From Pararhodobacter sp. (GTDB lineage: Bacteria > Pseudomonadota > Alphaproteobacteria > Rhodobacterales > Rhodobacteraceae), in assembly GCA_020832665.1 (NCBI GenBank), contig JAFIEG010000008.1, forward strand, positions 1 through 64,000: a DNA stretch of 64,000 nt, given 5' to 3'. Below the pieces are notes generated by a model, which saw only the letters and a list, made by a program, of their open reading frames with translations, did not search any database and was not told the origin of the DNA. The position numbers were made by a program, and so were the translations under genes. The first letter of the stretch is position 1. The number at the start of each line of letters is the position of its first letter. Shown piece after piece: positions 1-8,088 of the stretch.

Positions 1-222
1 TGCGGGACTTGTGGCGGTTGTTGCGGCGGCAGGCTCGCTCGTCGGGCGGGCCGGCGCCGATGCCGGGCGCGCCGGCGGCACGGGCGATTGGCCCGGCGCC
101 AGCGACGAGGGCGAAGGCGTCTGGGCGCGGGCGGGCTGAACCGCCCCCGGCAGCGCGGAAACGCTGGCCAGCCCGGCGAGAATCAGCCCGATGAAAAGGG
201 TACGCGAATGTATGTGGGACAT
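1..222 (-). CDS. Exported protein, N-terminal fragment (runs off the window)
   Basis: The minus strand has an ATG at 222 followed by 74 open codons to the window edge, so only the N-terminus is visible. Residues 1-34 look like a Sec signal peptide: a short basic start (MSHIHSRT), a hydrophobic core around FIGLILAGLASVSALPG, and an AxA-type end near QPARAQ. After that comes a low-complexity stretch rich in Pro, Ala and Ser, typical of a linker in a periplasmic or envelope protein. The gene is divergent from dapA, with about 130 bases between the two starts. In related bacteria a lytic transglycosylase often sits divergent to dapA. That is a guess from context; no catalytic domain is visible here. 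Confidence 0.6.
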   Translation of the reverse strand, partial: MSHIHSRTLFIGLILAGLASVSALPGAVQPARAQTPSPSSLAPGQSPVPPARPASAPARPTSEPAAATTATSPA

Positions 223-355
223 GCTTGCATCTTGAACCAACCGGCGGAAAAGTCTAACCGCCGGGCTGACTCGCGCAACACACAATACGGTCAAGCGCGC
301 GCAGGCCGGCAGCCGGCGGCAAGACACTGCCGAGAGGCGCAAGGAGAGACAGATC

Positions 356-1231
356 ATGTTCCGTGGCTCATTACCCGCGCTGGTCACCCCGTTTCGCGAT
401 GGCGCGGTGGATTTCGCGGCGCTCGAAGCGCTGGTCGAATGGCAAATCGCCGAGGGCAGCCACGGGCTGGTGCCGGTGGGCACAACCGGCGAAAGCCCGA
501 CGCTGAGCCATGAAGAGCATGAACAGGTGATCGAGGCGGTGGTCAGGGCCGCCGCCGGCCGCGTTCCAGTGATCGCCGGTGCGGGCTCGAACAACACCAT
601 CGAGGCGATCCGCTTCCTGCGCCATGCCGAATCGGTGGGCGCCGATGCCGGGCTGGTCGTCACCCCCTATTACAACAAACCCACCCAGGCCGGGCTGATC
701 GCGCATTACCGGGCGTTGCACGATGCCTGCAGCCTGCCGATCATCATCTACAACATTCCCGGCCGTTCGGTAATCGACATGAGCGTGGAAACCATGGCCG
801 AGCTTTCGAGGCTTGAGCGTATCATCGGCGTGAAGGATGCCACCGGGCGCATCGAGCGGGTCAGCCAGCAGCGCGCCGCCTGCGGCGCCGATTTCGTGCA
901 GGTTTCGGGCGAGGATGCCACCGCGCTGGGCTTCAACGCGCATGGCGGGGTAGGCTGCATCTCGGTAAGTGCCAATGCCGCGCCGCGGCTTTGCGCCGAG
1001 TTCCAGGAGGCGACGCTGGCGGGTGATTACGCGCGCGCGCTGGAGCTGCAGGACCAATTGATGCCCCTGCACGAGGCCATCTTCATTGAGCCCGGCCTGG
1101 CCGGTGCCAAATACGCGCTCTCAAGGCTGGGTCGCTGTCGCGACGAGGTGCGCCTGCCGCTGCTGCCGGTCACCGCGCCAACGCGCGCCAGGATCGATGC
1201 CGCGCTGCGCCATGCCGGGCTGATCAACTGA
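356..1231 (+). CDS. dapA: 4-hydroxy-tetrahydrodipicolinate synthase
   Basis: Catalyses condensation of pyruvate with aspartate semialdehyde, the first committed step of the diaminopimelate/lysine pathway, in the cytoplasm. The 291-residue length is normal for the family. Visible signatures are the GTTGESPTL substrate loop near residue 43, YYNKPTQAG near 106, the tyrosine in YNIPGR near 133 and the Schiff-base lysine in GVKDATG near 161. A GGAG ribosome site lies just before the ATG. A clear hairpin follows the stop, so the gene looks monocistronic. The call is secure. Confidence 0.97.
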   Translation: MFRGSLPALVTPFRDGAVDFAALEALVEWQIAEGSHGLVPVGTTGESPTLSHEEHEQVIEAVVRAAAGRVPVIAGAGSNNTIEAIRFLRHAESVGADAGLVVTPYYNKPTQAGLIAHYRALHDACSLPIIIYNIPGRSVIDMSVETMAELSRLERIIGVKDATGRIERVSQQRAACGADFVQVSGEDATALGFNAHGGVGCISVSANAAPRLCAEFQEATLAGDYARALELQDQLMPLHEAIFIEPGLAGAKYALSRLGRCRDEVRLPLLPVTAPTRARIDAALRHAGLIN

Positions 1232-1239
1232 GTTTTCGG

Positions 1240-1275
1240 AAACCTGCCCGGGGCAATCGGCCGGGCAGGTTTGTT
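1240..1275 (+). terminator. Hairpin terminator after dapA
   Basis: A perfect 12-base-pair stem (1240-1251 with 1261-1272, arm AAACCTGCCCGG) encloses a 9-base loop, starting 9 bases after the dapA stop. The following T-run is weak, so termination may be only partly intrinsic. Confidence 0.7.
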
Positions 1276-1323
1276 CGCGCTTGCAAGAAAACCGGAACCG
1301 GGCCACCTGGCAGACAAGCCGTA

Positions 1324-1743
1324 TCAGATGGACAGGCCCGGCAATTCCCATACCTGTGTCAGCGACCGATCGCCAATGCGCACCAGCCGCGCCCAGATGG
1401 CGCCAAGGGCGATCGCATCATCGCGCTGTGCTGCAATTCCCAGATCACGCGCCGCGCGCGCCAGGCTTGTCAGCCCGATATCGCCCGCCATCTTCGAAAC
1501 ATGCTGTGCCTGATCGGCGATGGCGTCATTCAGGCCACTACGGTAGCGCACTTCGATTTCCGCCAGCAGGTCGGTCATTTCTTCAACCCGGCCGGCGACA
1601 TAGGCTTCTGCCCGCCGGTGCCCGAGTCGGCTGAAAAGCGCCTCAAGGCGGCGCGAGTCGATCAGGATGCGCTCGAACTGTTTGAGCTGCGCGACTTGTC
1701 CCACACTTACCCCCATTTTGTTTTTTGTACCCATTCGCAGCAT
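1324..1743 (-). CDS. Hpt-domain-like protein, function unknown
   Basis: A 139-residue, mostly helical protein. The stretch around HVSKMAGDIGLTSLARAA (about residues 81-98) resembles the phosphoacceptor helix of histidine phosphotransfer (Hpt) domains: a His followed three residues later by Lys, then small residues and an aliphatic helix. By analogy it could accept phosphate from a hybrid kinase, but no kinase or response regulator is nearby. AGGA lies about 10 bases before the chosen ATG; a later Met (residue 4 or 10) could also be the start. The 3' end faces dapA across the dapA terminator. The Hpt identity is an inference from one motif. Confidence 0.65.
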   Translation of the reverse strand: MLRMGTKNKMGVSVGQVAQLKQFERILIDSRRLEALFSRLGHRRAEAYVAGRVEEMTDLLAEIEVRYRSGLNDAIADQAQHVSKMAGDIGLTSLARAARDLGIAAQRDDAIALGAIWARLVRIGDRSLTQVWELPGLSI

Positions 1744-1946
1744 GCACCAGATATCCTAAGATTCCCTTTGCTCTCCCCTGTTCAGGGCCCGGTGGGCCGT
1801 GATTCCCCGACCCACTATAGCAAACTGCAACAGGCGTTAACTATATTCCCTACATTCACCTTCTTGAATTTGACTCTATACATGACCCATATTCTGTGCC
1901 AGAAGCACCGACAACCCGTGACCAGGCGTATCGACAAGAGGCCCCC
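1744..1946. promoter_or_regulatory. AT-richer divergent intergenic region
   Basis: These 203 bases separate the divergent starts of the Hpt-like and SnoaL-like genes and are visibly more AT-rich than the surroundings (for example around 1820-1890). They probably hold two divergent promoters. I could not assign convincing -35/-10 pairs or an operator. Confidence 0.35.
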
Positions 1947-2366
1947 ATGCCGATGACCGCGAAACAGGCCGTTACAAGCCCCGATGAAACCGAGATAATG
2001 CGGCTATTCGATGACTGGAACGAGGCACTAAAAAGCCTCGATCCGGCGCGTGTGGCGGCGCTCTATGCGCCCGATGCGATCCTGCTGCCGACGGTTTCGA
2101 ACCGCGTGCGCCACAACACCGCCGAGATCGAGGATTACTTCGTTCGCTTTCTGGCCAAGGCACCCGTGGGACGGATCCACGAATCGAATATCCGGCTGAT
2201 GGGCGATGTCGCGGTGCATTCGGGCATCTATGTCTTTCGCATGACCCGCGAAGCCGGCACCGGCGATGTGCCGGCACGGTTTTCCTTCGTCTATCAGAGG
2301 ATCGGTGGCGCCTGGAAGATCGTCGAACACCACTCATCCTACATGCCCGAACGCGGCGCCTGGTAG
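1947..2366 (+). CDS. SnoaL-like / DUF4440-type NTF2-fold protein
   Basis: A 139-residue single-domain protein of the NTF2-like superfamily. The pattern is typical of the SgcJ/EcaC and CaMKII-association-domain group: an N-terminal helix with FDDWNEALKSLDPARVAALY, then APDAILLPT, a central YFVRFLAK helix, and the closing strands FSFVYQRIGGAWKIVEHHSS. Such proteins bind small ligands or act as isomerases or cyclases, but the substrate cannot be read from sequence. AAGAGG precedes ATG 1947 at good spacing; an earlier in-frame ATG at 1896 lacks such a site. The gene appears monocistronic. Confidence 0.8.
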   Translation: MPMTAKQAVTSPDETEIMRLFDDWNEALKSLDPARVAALYAPDAILLPTVSNRVRHNTAEIEDYFVRFLAKAPVGRIHESNIRLMGDVAVHSGIYVFRMTREAGTGDVPARFSFVYQRIGGAWKIVEHHSSYMPERGAW

Positions 2367-2407
2367 CCGCAGCTGCCCCGCGCATGCGCCGCTGCGGGCG
2401 GTGACGG

Positions 2408-2863
2408 CTACATCTGCATCAAGAGTGCCGCCAGCCCGGGCTCGGCGACCAGCCGCGCGGCCTTTTCCAGCGGCACCCAGCGCCGGCGGCGCAGCTTGCG
2501 CTCGGGCCATTCCCGGGCGAGATCGGCGACATGCACGCGAAACAGCTCGACACGGCAGGACAGCCCGAAATCGCCCTGGCGCTTTTTTTCGTACAGGTAA
2601 TACCCGACCGGCACCTCATCGACATGACCGATGACCCCGGCCTCTTCCCAAGCTTCCTGCAGTGCGGCGCCAGCCAGGCTGCGCCCCTCCATCGGCCAGC
2701 CCTTGGGCAGAATCCATCGCCTCGTGCCAAGGCTGGTGATGATCAGCACCTCGCGCCCGTCCTTGCCCTCGCGTAGGCACAGCGCCGCCGCCTGCACGAA
2801 TTCGGGCCGCCTGAAGGCCGGCTCGACGAATGACCGGAATCTTTCCAGCGGTGACACTTTCAT
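2408..2863 (-). CDS. Nudix hydrolase
   Basis: A 151-residue Nudix-fold protein. The Nudix box begins at PKGWPMEGRSL and ends QEAWEEAGV, so the metal-binding EExG core is intact while the usual first Glu and Arg are replaced (G-x5-R, Q-E-x-x-E-E). This variant is common in alphaproteobacterial proteins related to diadenosine- and diphosphoinositol-polyphosphate hydrolases. Substrates would be nucleoside diphosphates linked to another group; the exact one is unknown. The gene directly follows arfB and is probably cotranscribed. An upstream ATG at 2878 would overlap arfB by 11 bases; I prefer 2863 because GAGTGAG lies in front of it. Confidence 0.88.
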   Translation of the reverse strand: MKVSPLERFRSFVEPAFRRPEFVQAAALCLREGKDGREVLIITSLGTRRWILPKGWPMEGRSLAGAALQEAWEEAGVIGHVDEVPVGYYLYEKKRQGDFGLSCRVELFRVHVADLAREWPERKLRRRRWVPLEKAARLVAEPGLAALLMQM

Positions 2864-2867
2864 GCGC

Positions 2868-3293
2868 TCACTCGGCATCGGGGGAAACGCCGCCGCGCAA
2901 CGCCTTCACCGCGCCGCGCTTCGTCTTGGCCGCCAGCCGCCGGCGCTTGCTGCCCAGCGTCGGCCGCGTGGGGATACGCCGGCGCGGCGGCGTCAGCGCC
3001 TTGCGGATCAGCTCGGCCAGCCGCTCGCGCGCGATCTCGCGGTTGCGCGCCTGGCTGCGGGTATCCTCGACGCGGATGATCAGCGCGCCATCGAGCGTCC
3101 AGCGCCGCCCGGCCATGCGCTGCAGTCGGCGCTTGACGGGCTCGCTCAGCGACGGGCTGCGCGCCGCCTCGAAACGCAACTCGACGGCGGTGGACACCTT
3201 GTTCACATTCTGCCCGCCCGGCCCCGAGGCGCGGGTGAAAGCCTCGCTCAGCTCCCACTCCTGCAGGGCGACGCGCTCGTCGATCCACAGCAT
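2868..3293 (-). CDS. arfB: Alternative ribosome-rescue factor ArfB (YaeJ/ICT1-type peptidyl-tRNA hydrolase)
   Basis: A 141-residue protein with the class I release-factor GGQ motif in the context SGPGGQNVNKV near residue 25, followed by a basic C-terminal tail (rich in Arg and Lys from about residue 100) that in this family threads into the mRNA channel of stalled ribosomes. It hydrolyses peptidyl-tRNA on ribosomes lacking a stop codon. The length matches ArfB rather than full release factors. The start is ATG 3293. It is followed at once by the Nudix gene, and a small possible transcription unit lies upstream on the same strand. Confidence 0.93.
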   Translation of the reverse strand: MLWIDERVALQEWELSEAFTRASGPGGQNVNKVSTAVELRFEAARSPSLSEPVKRRLQRMAGRRWTLDGALIIRVEDTRSQARNREIARERLAELIRKALTPPRRRIPTRPTLGSKRRRLAAKTKRGAVKALRGGVSPDAE

Positions 3294-3346
3294 TGCACAT
3301 GCCTCTTTTCATGGCCGAAAGGCCGGCGCCCGGTGGCGCAACCGAA

Positions 3347-3371
3347 AGGGCCGCCCGGCTTGGGCGGCCCT
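3347..3371 (-). terminator. Hairpin terminator between a small upstream unit and arfB
   Basis: A perfect 10-base-pair GC stem (arms 3347-3356 and 3362-3371, AGGGCCGCCC) with a 5-base loop. Read on the minus strand it is followed by TTTC. It lies 54 bases before arfB and about 80 bases after the small ORF at 3453-3509, so it could end or attenuate a short transcript starting near 3550. Confidence 0.55.
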
Positions 3372-3452
3372 CACGAGCGTTCAGGAGATGGGGTCGGTTG
3401 AGAGCCGTGTCAACCTGGCCCAATCGAAAGGTCGGCCACCCGAGGGTTGCCT

Positions 3453-3509
3453 TCAGTATGCCCGCCCTCCGACTGTTCCGACACCTCTCTCCAATATCAC
3501 TCTCGACAC
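3453..3509 (-). CDS. Possible 18-codon small ORF with near-perfect ribosome-binding site
   Basis: GTG at 3509 starts an 18-residue frame (MSRVILERGVGTVGGRAY) ending in TGA. The sequence just before it, AAAGGAGGTGATCC, matches the full anti-Shine-Dalgarno tail of 16S rRNA, far stronger than any other site in the window, at ideal spacing. Past the TGA the frame stays open for 23 more codons. TTGACA at 3573-3568 could be a -35 box, and a GC hairpin at 3347-3371 closes the unit. It could be a leader peptide, a small protein gene, or a structured RNA whose sequence mimics a ribosome site. I do not recognise the peptide. Confidence 0.4.
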   Translation of the reverse strand: MSRVILERGVGTVGGRAY

Positions 3510-3567
3510 TGGATCACCTCCTTTCGCTATGTTTCGTTCAAGAGGATCGTGCCACATATTTTGTGTA

Positions 3568-3573
3568 TGTCAA
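3568..3573 (-). promoter_or_regulatory. Candidate -35 box upstream of the small ORF
   Basis: TTGACA on the minus strand sits in an AT-rich patch (3555-3590) otherwise unusual here, about 60 bases before the small ORF. The spacer contains the imperfect inverted repeat CACAAAATATGTG. No clear -10 box could be assigned. Confidence 0.3.
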
Positions 3574-3579
3574 AGAAAA

Positions 3580-4203
3580 TCATGCGACAGGTTGCGTCAT
3601 TCTTCGCACGATGATGCGGAAGGGCAAAAGCGCCAGCAGCGCCAGGGCCAGTTTCACCATCCAGTCGGCCAGAGCCATGCTTGCCCAGAACGGCGCCTCG
3701 ATGCCCCATCCCAGCAGCGGCACCGCCTCGTTGGCCCAGCCCACATCGTTGCCCGGCTCGATGAAGGTGACGACCGCGGCAAAGGCGATCGAGAAGAAAA
3801 GCACGGTATCGACAGTCGAGCCCACCAGGGTGGAAGCCAGCGGCGCCTTCCACCAGCGCCGGTCACGCAGACGGTCGAAGATGGCGACATCAAGCAGTTG
3901 CGCGCTCAGGAAGGCCAGCCCCGAGCCGATGGCGATGCGCAGCGTCACCAGCGGGCCGTATTCGCCGATGATCTGCGTGCCGATCAGCGAGCAGGCAACG
4001 CCGGTGGCGAAACCCGCCCAGACCACGCGGCGCGCGGCGGCGGGGCCATAGACGCGGTTCATCACGTCATTGACCAGAAAGGCCAGCGGATAGGTCAGTG
4101 CTCCCCAGGTGAGGAAATCGCCAAGCAGGAACTGCACGAGAATGTTCGAGGCCACGACGATCGCGGCCATGGCAAGGATGCCGGGCAGATAGGTGCGGGA
4201 CAT
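3580..4203 (-). CDS. Queuosine-precursor-type transporter (VUT/YhhQ family)
   Basis: A 207-residue integral membrane protein of about six helices, in the VUT family that includes E. coli YhhQ, the importer of the queuosine precursors preQ0/preQ1. Visible features are the first helix GILAMAAIVVASNILVQFLL, the conserved YPLAFLVNDVMNRVYG segment near residue 38, and STLVGSTVDTVLFFSIAF near 135. ATG 4203 was chosen because it gives the family N-terminus (MSRTYLPG); longer readings upstream look non-coding. It is monocistronic. Substrate specificity is taken from the family; I found no convincing preQ1 riboswitch upstream. Confidence 0.85.
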   Translation of the reverse strand: MSRTYLPGILAMAAIVVASNILVQFLLGDFLTWGALTYPLAFLVNDVMNRVYGPAAARRVVWAGFATGVACSLIGTQIIGEYGPLVTLRIAIGSGLAFLSAQLLDVAIFDRLRDRRWWKAPLASTLVGSTVDTVLFFSIAFAAVVTFIEPGNDVGWANEAVPLLGWGIEAPFWASMALADWMVKLALALLALLPFRIIVRRMTQPVA

Positions 4204-4390
4204 GTGTTTTTCCGTTTTGACAAGGTAGTCGGAGACTTGGCCGCCGGCAGCATTGCCCGGACGACGCGCCCGCCTAGCCGAAACTGCGCATTGATGCAAG
4301 CGCTGCTGCCCCCGCCCCCGGCCGGCAGGCGCGGGTGGGTGGGTGGGGCGCTCGCCGGCCGGCGGGCGAGGAGGCAGTGCGGGGTGTGCG

Positions 4391-5542
4391 CTACAGCGGC
4401 TCGGCCATGAAGGCCGGCACCGCGCGCCCCTCGGCGCGCGCGGCGATGAAACCGCGCGCCGCCTCCAGCGCCTCGGCGATGGTGACATCCATGTCGAGAT
4501 AGCGATAGGTGCCCAGCCTGCCCAGAAACGTCACTCCCGTCTCGGCCCGCGCGCGGGTGGCGTATTCGGCCAGCATCGCCTTTTCCGCGGCCAGGCGGAT
4601 CGGGTAATAGGGCGTGTCCTCCGCCCCGCAGGCACGCGAATATTCGCGGTAGAGCACGCTTTGCTCGTGGCTCTCCCAGGGTGCGAAATGCTTGTGCTCG
4701 GTGATGCGGGTGAAGGGCACATCGGCATCGGGCCAGTTCATCACCGCGCAGCCCTGCCAGTCGCCGCTGGCGGTGAAGCGCTCGAAATCCAGCGTCCGGT
4801 AGCCCAGCCGCCCGGCATCATGGCCGAACCAGGCATCGAGCGGGCCCGACCAGAAGACGTGATCATGCGCGCGCGCCTCCTGCGGCGTGACGCGGCGGCC
4901 TAGTTGCAGCGCGATGCCGGGGTGATCGAGGATGCGCGCCACCATCTCGGTATAGCCCTCTTCGGGCATGCCCTGGAATGGATGGGCGAAATAATTGTCG
5001 TCATAGTTGAAGCGCATCGGCAGGCGCTTGAGGATGCTGGCCGGCAGCGCCGATGGCGGGCAGCCCCACTGCTTTTCCGTGTAGCCCTTGAAGAAGGCCT
5101 CGTAGAGGGCGCGGCCCATCATCGCCAGCGCCTGCTCCTCGAAGTTGCGCGGCGCTTCGCTGCCCGGTTCGGCCTGCTCGTTGATAAAGGCGCGGGCCTC
5201 GTCGGGGCGCAGGGCACGGCCGAAGAACTGATTGATGGTCAACAGGTTGATCGGCATGGCATAGACTTTGCCGCCAAGCGTTGTCCTGACCTGGTGGCGA
5301 TAGGGCCGGAACCGCGCGAAGCGGTTGACATAGTCCCAGACCGTTTCATTGCCGGTGTGAAAGATATGCGGGCCATGCACATGCACCATGACCCCGGTTT
5401 CGGCGCAGCGTTCGGTATGGCAGTTGCCGGCGACATGGGCGCGCGCATCGGCGACGGTCACGCGAAAACCGGCCTCGGCCAGCGCCCGCCCGGCTACCGC
5501 GCCGGAAAGCCCGGCACCCACCATCAGGATATCGTCGCTCAT
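4391..5542 (-). CDS. glf: UDP-galactopyranose mutase
   Basis: A 383-residue FAD protein that interconverts UDP-galactopyranose and UDP-galactofuranose, supplying Galf for surface polysaccharides. The N-terminus has the dinucleotide-binding motif ILMVGAGLSGAVAGRALAEAG, followed by the Glf-specific stretches HVHGPHIFHT near residue 57 and YTEKQWG near 155. The C-terminal region TYRYLDMDVTIAEAL is also typical. It stands alone here, far from the polysaccharide locus at the other end of the window, and is divergent from the phosphate transporter. Confidence 0.95.
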   Translation of the reverse strand: MSDDILMVGAGLSGAVAGRALAEAGFRVTVADARAHVAGNCHTERCAETGVMVHVHGPHIFHTGNETVWDYVNRFARFRPYRHQVRTTLGGKVYAMPINLLTINQFFGRALRPDEARAFINEQAEPGSEAPRNFEEQALAMMGRALYEAFFKGYTEKQWGCPPSALPASILKRLPMRFNYDDNYFAHPFQGMPEEGYTEMVARILDHPGIALQLGRRVTPQEARAHDHVFWSGPLDAWFGHDAGRLGYRTLDFERFTASGDWQGCAVMNWPDADVPFTRITEHKHFAPWESHEQSVLYREYSRACGAEDTPYYPIRLAAEKAMLAEYATRARAETGVTFLGRLGTYRYLDMDVTIAEALEAARGFIAARAEGRAVPAFMAEPL

Positions 5543-5724
5543 TGCATGCTACCTCTGCGCGCGCCCGGCGCCTGTGTTTCTTGGGGCCCGTGTTTCTTGG
5601 CGCCTGTGTTAGCAGAGCGCCTCGCCCTTTCAACCCCGCCGGGGCCGTGGCTGACGGATTGCAACAGCACCGAAATGCGGGTAGGCGAGCGATCGTGACA
5701 GTTTGGTGACAGCCTGCCGCCGCC

Positions 5725-7221
5725 ATGACGGAGCCCAGCATGCGCCCCCAATCCGACCCGAGCGCCAAGGCGATCAAGACGCTCGACAAGGATCTTGGCC
5801 GCATCAGCCTGATGGAACAGGCGCTTCTGTTCACCGCCCGTCCACTGATCGGCCCCGGCATCGCGCTGGCCTTCCTGGTGGCGGTGGCGCTGGCCGCGCT
5901 GGCGCTGATGGGTGCACAGCCCGGCACATATGTCGTGGTCGCCGCCGCCGTCATCGGCGGCTACATGGCGCTCAATATCGGCGCCAATGACGTGGCCAAC
6001 AACATGGGCCCCTCGGTGGGTTCGAAGGCCATCACCCTGGGCGGCGCGCTGATACTGGCAGCGATCTGCGAAACCGCCGGCGCGCTTCTGGCCGGGGGCG
6101 ATGTGGTGGGCACCGTCTCGCGCGGGATCATCGCGCCCGAATCGGTTGCCGCGCCCGAGATCTTCATCTGGGCGATGATGGCCGCGCTGCTGGCCGGCGC
6201 GCTGTGGATCAACCTCGCCACCTGGATCGGCGCGCCGGTATCGACCACGCATTCCATCGTCGGCGGGGTGATGGGCGCGGGCATCGCCGCGGCGGGCTTT
6301 GCCGCTGTCAACTGGCCGATGATGGGGCGCATCGCCGCCAGCTGGGTGATCTCGCCGGTGCTGGGCGGGCTCATCGCGGCAATCTTCCTGGCCGTCATCA
6401 ACAACCGCATCATCTATCGCGAGGACAAGATCGCCGCCGCCCGGGTCTGGGTGCCGGTGCTGATCGGGGTGATGGGCGGAGTCTTCGCCTGCTACATGGC
6501 GCTCAAGGGGCTGTCGCGGCTGATCAGCTTCTCACTGGGCGAATCGGTGCTGATCGGCATTGCCATCGGCGTGCCGCTGTCGCTGCTCATGCGCCCGGTG
6601 ATCCGGCGCCAGTCGCAAGGGCTGGAGAACCGCAACAAATCGCTCAAGGTGCTGTTCGCCATCCCGCTGGTTTTCTCGGCGGCGCTCTTGTCCTTCGCGC
6701 ATGGCGCCAATGACGTGGCCAATGCGGTGGGCCCGCTCGCCGCCATCGTCCATGCCGTGCAGGAAGGGGGCGCGGCCGATGCCGTGACCATTCCGCTTTG
6801 GGTGATGGTGATCGGCGCGCTGGGGCTGTCCATCGGGCTGGTGCTTTTTGGGCCCAAGCTGATTCACCTGGTGGGCACCGAAATCACCCGGCTGAATGCC
6901 ATGCGCGCCTATTGCGTGGCGCTGTCGGCGGCGGTGGTGGTGATCATCGCTTCCTGGCTGGGCCTGCCGGTGAGTTCCACCCATATCGCCATTGGCGGCG
7001 TGTTCGGCGTGGGCTTCTTCCGCGAGTGGTATCACGAGCGCATCCTGCGCGAGAACCGCGAGATGAACGGGTTGCCGGTCGAGGAACGCACGCGGCGCAA
7101 GGTAGTGCGGCGCGCGCATATCCTGACCATCCTTGCCGCCTGGGTGATCACCGTGCCGGCGGCGGCAACGCTGTCGGCCATCCTGTTTCTGGTCTTCATC
7201 GCGCTCAGCGGTGGCGGCTGA
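5725..7221 (+). CDS. Low-affinity inorganic phosphate transporter, Pit/PHO4 family
   Basis: A 498-residue membrane protein with an N-terminal cytoplasmic tail of about 45 residues and roughly ten helices. The family's duplicated signature is present twice: GANDVANNMGP near residue 88 and GANDVANAVGP near 328. The paired motifs GAPVSTTHSIVGG near 170 and GLPVSSTHIAIGG near 412 are also present. Pit proteins carry metal-phosphate complexes with protons or cations across the inner membrane. The gene lies between divergent glf and a small antisense frame. No PhoU-like partner is adjacent. Confidence 0.94.
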   Translation: MTEPSMRPQSDPSAKAIKTLDKDLGRISLMEQALLFTARPLIGPGIALAFLVAVALAALALMGAQPGTYVVVAAAVIGGYMALNIGANDVANNMGPSVGSKAITLGGALILAAICETAGALLAGGDVVGTVSRGIIAPESVAAPEIFIWAMMAALLAGALWINLATWIGAPVSTTHSIVGGVMGAGIAAAGFAAVNWPMMGRIAASWVISPVLGGLIAAIFLAVINNRIIYREDKIAAARVWVPVLIGVMGGVFACYMALKGLSRLISFSLGESVLIGIAIGVPLSLLMRPVIRRQSQGLENRNKSLKVLFAIPLVFSAALLSFAHGANDVANAVGPLAAIVHAVQEGGAADAVTIPLWVMVIGALGLSIGLVLFGPKLIHLVGTEITRLNAMRAYCVALSAAVVVIIASWLGLPVSSTHIAIGGVFGVGFFREWYHERILRENREMNGLPVEERTRRKVVRRAHILTILAAWVITVPAAATLSAILFLVFIALSGGG

Positions 7222-7336
7222 GGCCAAATCGGGCCGAGAGGTCAAACCACTTTTTTGCGTCTTGCAGGTGTTCGCGGCGATTGGCATGACCATACTGCAG
7301 CGCAAAAAACTTGATCAGCGACTGGAAGCCCCCCAT
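7205..7336 (-). CDS. Possible 43-residue small protein
   Basis: An ATG at 7336 opens a 43-codon frame ending in TGA at 7205, overlapping the 3' end of the phosphate transporter by 17 bases on the other strand. The peptide starts MGGFQSLIKFFALQYGHANR and continues with a charged helix-like half containing AKKWFDLSARFGL. Its composition (aromatic, amphipathic, few Ala/Arg runs) is unlike the Arg/Pro-rich shadow frames around it. It fills a 204-base gap that otherwise has no gene. The ribosome site is weak (GCCGAG). I do not recognise a family. Confidence 0.4.
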   Translation of the reverse strand: MGGFQSLIKFFALQYGHANRREHLQDAKKWFDLSARFGLSRHR

Positions 7337-7425
7337 GCTCGGCGTTGATGGCCGGTCGGTCGGGTTGCGCCTGTTCCTGCCGTCGTCAGTTTCCGCCGCG
7401 GGAGGGGGCGGAAGTGCAAGAGGGC

Positions 7426-8016
7426 ATGCATCGCCGTGACTTTCTGGGCCGGGCCCTTCTCGCGGGGCTTGGCGGGGTGGCGCTGTCCCCGCCCCTGGCC
7501 ATTGCCGCCGGCGCCAGAGAGGGCTCCGATTTGGCCTCGGCGCTGCGCTCGGGCGCGTTCATCCTGTATTTCCGCCACGCGGCAACCGTTGAGGGCGGCA
7601 ATGACCGGCCCTTCACGCCACGCGCCGAGCAGCGCAACCTGTCCGAATACGGCATCAATCAGTCGCGGCTTGTCGGCGCCCGGCTGCGCGCACTGCGCAT
7701 CCCGCTGGGCGAGGTGCTGTGCTCGCCCTTCTACCGCTGCACCGACATGGCCGATCTCGCCTTTGGCCGGCACCGGATCGAGCGCAACCTCATCAGCCTG
7801 GCTAATACCGGCCGGCCCAGGGGGCGTGCCGACTGGCTGCGCCGGCGCCTGTCCGCCCCGCCGCCGCCAGGGGGCAATCTGGTGCTGATCGCGCATGTGC
7901 ACAATTTCCAGCGCGTCGCCCGCCTTTCCCTGCGCGAGGGCGAGGCAGCGATTGTCCAGCCGATGCGCGAGGCCGGCTTTCGGGTGCTCGCGCGGCGCAT
8001 GCCCGAAGATTGGTAG
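7426..8016 (+). CDS. Histidine phosphatase superfamily protein with Tat signal
   Basis: A 196-residue protein. It begins MHRRDFLGRALLAGLGG, a twin-arginine-type signal (RRDFLG) with a hydrophobic segment and a cleavage-like AIAAGA, so it is probably exported folded. The phosphohistidine core is ILYFRHAATVEGGNDRP: the catalytic RH is present, but the usual RHG/RHAE context is RHAA. Later come LCSPFYRCTDMADLAFG and a second conserved His in LIAHVHNFQRVA. The fold suggests a periplasmic phosphatase of unknown substrate. The ATG at 7426 gives a clean signal peptide and has a purine-rich AAGAGGG in front. Confidence 0.82.
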   Translation: MHRRDFLGRALLAGLGGVALSPPLAIAAGAREGSDLASALRSGAFILYFRHAATVEGGNDRPFTPRAEQRNLSEYGINQSRLVGARLRALRIPLGEVLCSPFYRCTDMADLAFGRHRIERNLISLANTGRPRGRADWLRRRLSAPPPPGGNLVLIAHVHNFQRVARLSLREGEAAIVQPMREAGFRVLARRMPEDW

Positions 8017-8088
8017 CGCCGCCAACACCGAAGCTTGCAACCCCCCCACCCGCGCCCCATATTGCCTGCGCAGCAATCGGAGGCAGGC

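Noticed and set aside
4204-4390. preQ1-type riboswitch upstream of the queuosine-precursor transporter
   Set aside because: Looked for because such transporters are often riboswitch-controlled; I could not find the conserved preQ1 aptamer core in the leader.
2830-4410. Plus-strand frame of about 526 codons across arfB and the transporter
   Set aside because: It runs antisense through two family-assigned genes and an intergenic region, with no motif.
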